From: Paraconexibacter antarcticus
GTDB taxonomy: Bacteria; Actinomycetota; Thermoleophilia; Solirubrobacterales; Solirubrobacteraceae
NCBI RefSeq assembly: GCF_024220175.1
Contig: NZ_CP098502.1
Coordinates: forward strand, 3,038,001-3,102,000
Length of the DNA: 64,000 nucleotides
Direction of reading: 5' to 3'
In this document: positions 58,176 to 64,000 of the stretch, in pieces
How positions within the stretch are numbered: the stretch's first letter is position 1
How the letters are laid out: the number at the start of each line of letters is the position of its first letter
Translations under genes and position numbers: made by a program
The notes under the pieces: model-generated
Seen by the model: the letters and a program-made list of their open reading frames with translations, nothing else
Told to the model about the DNA's origin: nothing
Database searches by the model: none

Positions 58176-58925
58176 ATGTCGGGACATTCGAAGTGGGCGT
58201 CGATCAAGCACCAGAAGGCGATCAAGGACTCGCGCCGCGGCCAGGCCTTCACGAAGCTCACCCGCGCGATCACCGTCGCGGCCAAGGCCGGTGGCGGCGA
58301 CATCGACGGCAACCCGTCGCTCGCGCTCGCCGTGCAGAAGGCGAAGGACGCCTCGATGCCGAAGGACAACATCCAGCGCGCGATCGACAAGGGCACCGGC
58401 GCCGGCGCGGACGCGGAGTCCTTCGAGGAGGTCATGTACGAGGGGTACGGGCCCGGCGGCGTCGCGCTCCTCATCGAGGCCCTGACCGACAACCGCAACC
58501 GCACCGGCGCGGACGTGCGGAACATCTTCACGAAGGCCGGCTGCGCCCTCGGCGAGCCCGGCTCGGTGTCCTACCTCTTCGACAAGAAGGGCGTCGTCGT
58601 CGTCGAGTCGGAGCACGCCTCCGAGGACGACCTCATGGTCGCGATCGACGCCGGCGCGGAGGACATCGTCGACAACGGCGACCACTTCGAGGTCATCGCC
58701 GAGCCGTCCGACTTCCAGGCCGTCCGCAAGGCCATCGACGAGGCCGGTATCACGATCGCCTCGAGCGAGGTCCTGTGGCGCCCGCAGGTCCGCACCGAGG
58801 TCGACGAGGAGACCGCGGGCAAGCTCTTCCGCCTGCTCGAGAAGCTCGACGAGAACGACGACGTCGGCGAGGTCCACGGCAACTACGAGGTCGACGACGC
58901 CGTGATGGAGAAGCTCGCGGGCTGA
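58176..58925 (+). CDS. yebC: YebC/PmpR-family protein (TACO1-type translation factor)
   Basis: A 249-residue cytoplasmic protein, full length. The start MSGHSKWASIKHQKAIKDSRRGQAFTKLTRAITVAAK and the blocks MPKDNIQRAIDKGTG, YEGYGPGGVALLIEALTDNRNRT and LFDKKGVVVVESE are diagnostic. YebC proteins were named as regulators and more recently shown to relieve ribosome stalling at proline runs. The gene often adjoins ruvC; here ruvC is 3.8 kb downstream with three genes between. Confidence 0.96.
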   Translation: MSGHSKWASIKHQKAIKDSRRGQAFTKLTRAITVAAKAGGGDIDGNPSLALAVQKAKDASMPKDNIQRAIDKGTGAGADAESFEEVMYEGYGPGGVALLIEALTDNRNRTGADVRNIFTKAGCALGEPGSVSYLFDKKGVVVVESEHASEDDLMVAIDAGAEDIVDNGDHFEVIAEPSDFQAVRKAIDEAGITIASSEVLWRPQVRTEVDEETAGKLFRLLEKLDENDDVGEVHGNYEVDDAVMEKLAG

Positions 58926-59015
58926 GCGCGACATCCTCGCCTGGCGGCTCGGATGCCGCCGGCGGTTGCTCGCCCAGGGGGCTCCCAACACGCCTGCCGG
59001 TGGGCACTGAACGCC

Positions 59016-60253
59016 ATGGCCCGCCTCGTTCCACCCGTGCTGCGGGAGGAGCCGCAGTTCCGGCGGCTCTTCACCGGGCTGTCGCTGTCGGCCTTCGGCG
59101 ACCGCATGACGTTCGTCGCGCTGCCGTTCGCCGTGCTGTCGATCGGCGGCGGGGCGGCCGACGTCGGTCTCGTCAGCGCGGCCGCGACGATCCCGTTCCT
59201 CGTCTTCACCCTCGCCGGCGGCGTCATCGCCGACCGCGTCCGGCGCCACCGCCTGATGATGGTCACCGACCTCGTCCGGCTCGTGACGCAGACGATCGCC
59301 GCGGCGCTGCTCATCTCCGGGCACGCCGAGGTCTCCTGGCGGTCCTGTTCGTCGTCTTCGGGACGGCGGAGGCGTTCTTCGGGCCGGCCATCACCGGGCT
59401 CATCCCGCTCACCGTCGGCCCGGAGCACCTGCAGGCCGCGAACGGGCTGCGCTCGCTCGTCCTCTCGACCGGCATGGTCACGGGCCCGGCGGTCGCCGGC
59501 GTGCTCATCGCGACGGCGGGCCCGGGCTATGCGCTCGCGGTCGACGCCGCGACGTACGCCGTGAGCGCAGCCGCGCTCGCCGGGCTGCGGCCCCGCGTCC
59601 CCGACCCGGAGGACGCGGACGGCACCGACCCGGGCTTCCTCGCCCAGCTCCGCGCCGGCTTCGCCGAGGTCCGATCGCGGACCTGGGTCTGGGCGGGCCT
59701 CGTCGGCATCGCCGTCTACCACGTCGTCCTGCCCTCGATCTTCGTGCTCGGCCCCGTGCTCGCCGATCGCGAGCTCGACGGAGCCTCGAGCTGGGCCGTC
59801 ATCACCGTCGGGTTCGGCGTCGGCGCGATCGTCGGGGACCTCGTCGTCATCCGGCTGCGCCTCAGCCGGCCGATGCTCGTCTCCTGCTGCGGGCTCGCGG
59901 TCGCCTCCTGCCAGGCGCTCATCGTCGGCAGCGGCTTCCCCGTCGCGGTCATCGCCGTCCTGGACGGGGTCACCGGCGTGGCCGTCTCCCTGTACTTCAC
60001 GCTCTGGGAGCTCTCGCTCCAGCAGCACATCCCGCCCGCCGCGATCTCCCGCGTGTCGAGCTACGACTACCTCGCGTCGGGCGGCCTGATGCCCGTCGGG
60101 CTCGCGCTCGCGGGGCCGGCGGAGGCCGCCTTCGGGCTCCACGCGACGCTCCACGCGATGACGCTCATCGCCGTCCCCTTCGCCCTCGTCCTGATGGCGC
60201 TTCCGGCGGTTCGGGCGCTGCGGGCTTTGGACGCCGTGCCCGCTGCACCCTGA
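59016..60253 (+). pseudogene. MFS transporter with one frameshift
   Basis: About 412 residues in two frames. The first frame begins MARLVPPVLREEPQFRRLFTGLSLSAFGDRMTFVALPFAVLSIGGGAADVG and runs to HAEV. At 59335-59336 one C appears to be missing (CC for CCC); restoring it gives VSLAVLFVVFGTAEAFFGPAITGLIPLTV and the rest of a 12-helix MFS_3-type transporter. The protein is otherwise intact, so a sequence error is likely. The 3' end overlaps the convergent adenylate cyclase gene by 89 bp. Confidence 0.8.
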
Positions 60254-61373
60254 TCTCACCGCCGACGTTCTTCAGGCGCTTGGCCCCGGCGAGCGACCAG
60301 TGCACGCCGTCGGGGACCTGGTCGGCGACCTCGTTCGTCGCGAGCACCGAGCCCGCCCGGGCGACGCCGGTGATGCGGCTCGCGAGGTTGACGGGGGCGC
60401 CGAACCAGTCGCCCGCCCGGCTCACGGCCGGCCCCGACGCGATCCCGACGCGGAGCTGGGGGAAGTCCTCGCCCTCCTGCTCGGCGACCTCGACGAGCCG
60501 CAGCGCCGCCTCGACCATCGCGGGCGCGTCCGGGCTCACGAGCAGCACGGCGTCGCCGATCGTCTTCACGACGCGGACGGGGGCCTGCACCGCGTCCTCC
60601 GCGAGGGCCTCCAGGCGCCCGGCGACGGCCCCGAGCACCTCGGGCGGGACCTGCTCGCCCATCCGGGTGAAACCGACGAGGTCGGCGAACGCGACGACGA
60701 CCTCGCGCGCGCCCGGCAGGTCGCCGCCGGCCCGCTCCTGCGCCGTCACGATCTCCGTCGCGACCGCCTGCCGCAGGTGGATCCGCAGGATGGTCTCCAG
60801 CAGCGGGCCGAGGGACGGCGCGAGCAGCGCCGACGCCTCCTGGTAGTTGCGGGCGAGCTCGAGCTCGGTCGCGCCCGGCCGCAGGACGACCTCGAAGGTC
60901 ACCTGCCGCAGCAGCTCGGCGATCTGCGCGAACGCCCGCGAGAGCATCCGCGAGACGGTCAGCACCTGGTCCTCGCTGAGGCCCGCGTCGACGTAGGTCC
61001 GGGCGATCCGGGCGGCGTCGACGTCGAGGTCGGTGAACAGCGCGCCCCCGTCCTCGTCGGTGTCGGCCTGCACGCCGCTCGCGCTCTGCAGCGCGCGGAG
61101 GAAGGCGAGGCCGACGTCGGCCCGCTCGGCGACCTCCTCCTCGCTGAAGCGGGCGGTGCCGGTGATGACGCGCTCGGAGGGGAGGAGGACGAGCGTCTGC
61201 GTGTCGGTCGCCCGCCGCAGCTCGGTGAGCGTCCGGCCCTCGTCGGTGGCGAGCCAGCGCAGCAGCTCCAGGCGCTCCTCGCGCGCGTCGCCCTCGAGCC
61301 CGTCGAGGAGCCCCGCCGCCACGAGCTCCTCGTCGGTCGGCGGGCCGGCGTCAGGACGGGGGGCGTCGCTCAT
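60165..61373 (-). CDS. Class III adenylate cyclase with Rv1264-like N-terminal regulatory domain
   Basis: A 402-residue cytoplasmic cyclase that makes cAMP. Residues 15-200 form a helical autoregulatory region (EELVAAGLLDGLEGDAREERLELLRWLATDEG ... RMLSRAFAQIAELLRQ) like the pH-sensing domain of Rv1264. In the catalytic domain all six key residues are visible: Asp in AFADLVGFTRMG, Asp in TIGDAVLL, purine-specifying Lys in VVKTIGD and Asp in GDWFGAPVN, and Asn and Arg in VNLASR. TACGCT lies 8 nt before the ATG. The basic tail (GRGRRGRR) overlaps the MFS gene. Confidence 0.9.
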   Translation of the reverse strand: MSDAPRPDAGPPTDEELVAAGLLDGLEGDAREERLELLRWLATDEGRTLTELRRATDTQTLVLLPSERVITGTARFSEEEVAERADVGLAFLRALQSASGVQADTDEDGGALFTDLDVDAARIARTYVDAGLSEDQVLTVSRMLSRAFAQIAELLRQVTFEVVLRPGATELELARNYQEASALLAPSLGPLLETILRIHLRQAVATEIVTAQERAGGDLPGAREVVVAFADLVGFTRMGEQVPPEVLGAVAGRLEALAEDAVQAPVRVVKTIGDAVLLVSPDAPAMVEAALRLVEVAEQEGEDFPQLRVGIASGPAVSRAGDWFGAPVNLASRITGVARAGSVLATNEVADQVPDGVHWSLAGAKRLKNVGGEIRVQRARRPKPAAPEPPEAPSGRGRRGRR

Positions 61374-61402
61374 CGGGCGCCAGCGTAGCCGCGGCGCGCG
61401 GC

Positions 61403-62659
61403 TCAGGCGACGAGGGGGGAGCCCGACTGGCGCAGCGCATGGAGGTGCCCGATGAGCGCCTCGGTGACCCGCGGGTCGAACTGGGTGCCCGCGCAGCGCG
61501 CGAGCTCGTGGACGGCGTCGGCGTGCGGCATCCGGGCGCGGTAGGGCCGGTCGGAGGTCATCGCGTGGTACGTGTCGCAGGCGAGGATGATGCGGCTGCC
61601 GAGCGGGATCGCCTCCCCGGCCAGCCCGTCCGGGTAGCCCGAGCCGTCGAAGGACTCGTGCTCGTGGCGGACGATCCGGGCGACCGTCCCCAGGCCCGGG
61701 ATCGCCTGCAGGATCCGCCAGCCGATGACGGGGTGCTCGCGCATGAGCTCCCACTCCTCGGGGTCCAGGCGCGCCGGCTTGTTGAGGACGTGGTCGGGGA
61801 TCGCGACCTTGCCGATGTCGTGCAGCAGCGCCGCGGTGCCGAGCCGCTCGACGTCAGGCAGGTGGAGGCCGAGCGAGCGCCCGACCGAGCGCGCCATGTC
61901 CACGACGGACTCGGAGTGCTCGCCGGTGTAGCGGTCGCGCTCGAGCAGGGTGACGGCGAGCGCCTCGATGACGTCGGTGTGGGGGTTGTGGAGCGGCGCC
62001 TCGCCGTCGTCCCCGGGGCCGGCGGTCTGCAGCCCCGCGTCGACCCGGCCACCGCCCGCGCGGCGGGCGCGGTCCAGGCCGAAGGACGCCCGGCCGAGCA
62101 GCGCCTCGACCGTGCCGCCGCGGACGTGCTGCGCGGCGCCGGCGGAGATCGTGAGCGGGCCGACGCCGTCGACCTCGGCGTCCTCGACCCGCTCGACCAT
62201 CCGCTGGGCGCAGCTCACGGCGCCGTCGAGCGCGGTGTCGGGGAGGAGGACGGCGAGCTCGTCGGCGCCGGTGCGGCCGCAGATGTCGGTCGTCCGGGTG
62301 ACGTCGCGGAGATGGTCGGCGAGGACGGCGAGGGCGATGTCGCCGCCGGCGGCGCCGCGCGTCGCGTTGAGCTCGCGGAAGCCGTCGATGTCGATGAGCG
62401 CGAGGCTCACCGAGTTGCCGCTGCGCCGGGTGCGCTCGAGCTCGCGGGCGGCGGCCTCGCGGAAGGCCTCGAGCGTCAGGAGCTGCGTGCGGGCGTCGCG
62501 GCCGGCGGCGGCGAGCCGCTCGCGTTCGAGCGAGCGCACGCGCTCCTGGGCCGCGGCGAGCTGCTCCCGGAGGAACGCGAGCTCGGGGTCGGGTGTCGCG
62601 GCGCGGCGGCGCATCACGGGGTTCGTATCGACAGCGCCGCATGCTTCTTTAGTGGCCAT
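61403..62659 (-). CDS. Degenerate GGDEF plus HD-GYP domain protein
   Basis: A 418-residue signalling protein. A short coiled coil (LAFLREQLAAAQERVRSLERERLA) leads to a GGDEF domain whose signature reads TGADEL instead of GGDEF, so cyclase activity is doubtful. An HD-GYP domain follows (about 225-400): TGEHSESV, LLHDIGKVAIPDHVLNKP, RHEHESFDGSGYPDGLAGEAIPLGSRI, and CDTYHAMTSDRPYR. The HD-GYP motifs look complete, so c-di-GMP breakdown is the likely role. It lacks a membrane segment. ATG at 62659 is one of several possible starts. Confidence 0.85.
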   Translation of the reverse strand: MATKEACGAVDTNPVMRRRAATPDPELAFLREQLAAAQERVRSLERERLAAAGRDARTQLLTLEAFREAAARELERTRRSGNSVSLALIDIDGFRELNATRGAAGGDIALAVLADHLRDVTRTTDICGRTGADELAVLLPDTALDGAVSCAQRMVERVEDAEVDGVGPLTISAGAAQHVRGGTVEALLGRASFGLDRARRAGGGRVDAGLQTAGPGDDGEAPLHNPHTDVIEALAVTLLERDRYTGEHSESVVDMARSVGRSLGLHLPDVERLGTAALLHDIGKVAIPDHVLNKPARLDPEEWELMREHPVIGWRILQAIPGLGTVARIVRHEHESFDGSGYPDGLAGEAIPLGSRIILACDTYHAMTSDRPYRARMPHADAVHELARCAGTQFDPRVTEALIGHLHALRQSGSPLVA

Positions 62660-62723
62660 TCGGCCAGGAATGCGCGGCGCCGGGGCGGAAGGCATCCGGC
62701 CCGCCCCGCAGAATCACGAACAC

Positions 62724-63230
62724 ATGATCGTGCTCGGCATCGACCCCGGCCTCGCGAACACCGGCTTCGGCGTGGTCGCGCGCCGTCGCGGGCGCCTCGT
62801 GGCGCTCGACGGCGGGGTCATCACGACGGCCTCCGCGATGGCGGGCGAGCTGCGGCTCAAGCGGATCTTCGACGCCGTCACCGAGCTCATCGCCTCCCAT
62901 GAGCCCGACGCCGTCGCCCTCGAGAACCTCTACTTCGGCGCGAACGTCGGCAGCGCCATGGCGGTCGGGCAGGCGCGCGGCGTCGTCCTGCTCGCCGCCG
63001 GACAGCGCGGTCTCGGCTGCCACGACTACACCCCGCAGCAGGTGAAGTCGGCGGTCTGCGGCAGTGGCCGGGCCGCGAAGGACCAGGTCGCCCGCATGGT
63101 CCAGACGCTCCTGAGCCTGCCCGAGCCCCCGCGTCCCGACCACGCCGCGGACGCGCTCGCCGTCGCGCTCTGCCACGCGAACCACGCCCCGCTGCAGCGC
63201 GCGGCCGCCCTCGCGGGGGCCTCGGCGTGA
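62724..63230 (+). CDS. ruvC: Crossover junction endodeoxyribonuclease RuvC
   Basis: A 168-residue Holliday junction resolvase. Catalytic residues are Asp7 ([10 protein letters not shown]), Glu67 (ALENLYF), and the C-terminal His140 and Asp143 ([11 protein letters not shown]). The His form is the one seen in Thermus RuvC. The dimer cuts opposite strands of a junction handled by RuvAB. It is the first of three overlapping ruv genes. The ruvA GTG overlaps its stop by 4 bp. Confidence 0.97.
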   Translation: MIVLGIDPGLANTGFGVVARRRGRLVALDGGVITTASAMAGELRLKRIFDAVTELIASHEPDAVALENLYFGANVGSAMAVGQARGVVLLAAGQRGLGCHDYTPQQVKSAVCGSGRAAKDQVARMVQTLLSLPEPPRPDHAADALAVALCHANHAPLQRAAALAGASA

Positions 63231-63826
63231 TCGCCCGGATCGCCGGCGAGGTCGTCGCCCGCCGCGCCGACCACGTCATCGTCGAGACCGCGGGCGGCGT
63301 CGGCTACCGCGTCGCCGTCTCGGCGTCGACGCTCGAGCACGTCCCCGCGGTCGGCGGGGCCGTCAGCCTCCACACGGAGCTCATCGTCCGCGAGGACAGC
63401 ATGGCGCTCTACGGCTTCGCGACCGAGGAGGAGCAGGACCTCTTCACCATGCTGCTCGGCGTCCAGTCGGTCGGGCCGAAGATGGCCCTGGCCGTGCTCT
63501 CGGGCGGCTCCCCGCGGGAGCTCGTGACCGCCCTGGCCGCCGGCGACGCCGCCCGCTTCCAGGCCGTGCCGGGCATCGGCAAGCGGACGGCCGAGCGGAT
63601 CATCGTCGAGCTGCGCGAGAAGGTCGGCGTGCCGGCCGACATGGTGCCCGCGCTCGGCGACGTCACCGCGTCGCGCGGGGACGACCCGCGCCTGCTCGCC
63701 CGCGACGGCCTCCTGGAGCTCGGGTACGACCTCGTCGAGGCCGACCGCCTGCTCGCCGGCGCCGAGCCCGGCCTCTCCGCGGAGGCGCTCATCGGCCACG
63801 CGCTCAAGCAGGCGGCCCGGCGATGA
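63227..63826 (+). CDS. ruvA: Holliday junction branch migration protein RuvA
   Basis: A 199-residue junction-binding protein. The OB-fold domain I spans about 1-62 ([32 protein letters not shown]), two helix-hairpin-helix motifs follow ([17 protein letters not shown] and [19 protein letters not shown]), and the C-terminal three-helix domain III binds RuvB ([19 protein letters not shown]). The GTG start overlaps ruvC and the stop overlaps ruvB by 4 bp each. Confidence 0.97.
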   Translation: MIARIAGEVVARRADHVIVETAGGVGYRVAVSASTLEHVPAVGGAVSLHTELIVREDSMALYGFATEEEQDLFTMLLGVQSVGPKMALAVLSGGSPRELVTALAAGDAARFQAVPGIGKRTAERIIVELREKVGVPADMVPALGDVTASRGDDPRLLARDGLLELGYDLVEADRLLAGAEPGLSAEALIGHALKQAARR

Positions 63827-64000
63827 GCGACATCCCCCGGATCCACACGCCCGGCATCCTCGACGAGGACGACGCCGTCGCGGTCACGCTCCGCCCGCGC
63901 CGGCTGCGCGACTTCGTCGGCCAGGAGGGGCTCCGTGAGCAGCTCGCGGTGTCCGTCGAGGCCGCCCGCGCCCGCGGCGAGGCGCTCGACCACGTCCTCT
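63823..64000 (+). CDS. ruvB: Holliday junction helicase RuvB, N-terminal 59 residues (cut by window edge)
   Basis: The visible part reads [59 protein letters not shown]. It contains the RuvB-specific LRPxxLxDFVGQ block just before the Walker A region, which lies outside the window. The ATG overlaps the ruvA stop (ATGA), completing the ruvCAB order. Confidence 0.96.
   Translation, partial: MSDIPRIHTPGILDEDDAVAVTLRPRRLRDFVGQEGLREQLAVSVEAARARGEALDHVL

Noticed and set aside
1-64000. tRNA, rRNA, IS elements, integrases, toxin-antitoxin pairs or prophage genes
   Set aside because: None was recognised on either strand; no att-like repeat flanks the accessory glycan locus.

Overview
The window is very GC-rich, gene-dense DNA in which nearly every third codon position is G or C. 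GTG starts, 1-4 bp stop/start overlaps and short-leader promoters are common. The gene content (paired acyl-CoA dehydrogenases, cytochrome P450, PdxST, a Rv1264-type adenylate cyclase, RTX-like Ca-binding repeats, yebC and ruvCAB) fits an actinobacterium, most likely of the Thermoleophilia/Solirubrobacterales type. This placement is inferred from gene style; no rRNA or other marker is present. No tRNA, rRNA, CRISPR array, IS element or prophage was seen, and no gene-free stretch exceeds 300 bp. The longest gaps are 18961-19218 and 27951-28145.

Region 1 (1-18.5 kb) is a catabolic locus for a hydrophobic, probably isoprenoid- or steroid-like, substrate. A partial Baeyer-Villiger monooxygenase faces a PucR-type regulator. 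A leftward operon starts with LysR-A (10134-11054) and runs through an acyl-CoA ligase, an AttH/CrtC-like protein, an APH-type phosphotransferase, a P450, an enoyl-CoA hydratase and a molybdopterin oxidoreductase, joined mostly by 4-bp overlaps. Rightward units encode an acyl-CoA dehydrogenase plus a PECR-type SDR, and an alcohol dehydrogenase, aldehyde dehydrogenase and small SCP2-like protein. A second acyl-CoA dehydrogenase and a paralogous LysR-B lie between them. An identical 17-bp palindrome (22 bp identical in all) precedes the ACAD gene and the ADH gene, at the same distance from a candidate -10 in both.

Region 2 (18.5-32.6 kb) is mixed: two MFS transporters, a secreted M23 peptidase, a sulfotransferase-like coiled-coil protein, a frameshifted GH3 beta-glucosidase, a HAD hydrolase, a secreted RTX-like protein with a strong terminator, an RpiR regulator, and pdxS-pdxT for PLP synthesis.

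Region 3 (32.6-58.1 kb) is a cell-surface glycan locus. It holds seven glycosyltransferases plus one isolated GT N-terminal domain, eight SAM methyltransferases (three of one CmoB-like type), a nucleotidyltransferase and sugar-nucleotide dehydratase, a phosphomannomutase, an RpiB-like isomerase, a flippase and a standalone SGNH protein. A membrane-anchored sigma-like protein sits at its left edge, and a Tim44-like/cytochrome c cluster and an MBL hydrolase lie within it.

Region 4 (58.2-64 kb) holds yebC, then a frameshifted MFS gene, an adenylate cyclase and a GGDEF/HD-GYP protein, then ruvC-ruvA-ruvB (cut by the window end). Three genes (Mo-oxidoreductase, GH3, MFS at 59 kb) carry single-base frameshifts, mostly at short homopolymers. 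Residual sequencing error is more likely than gene decay.
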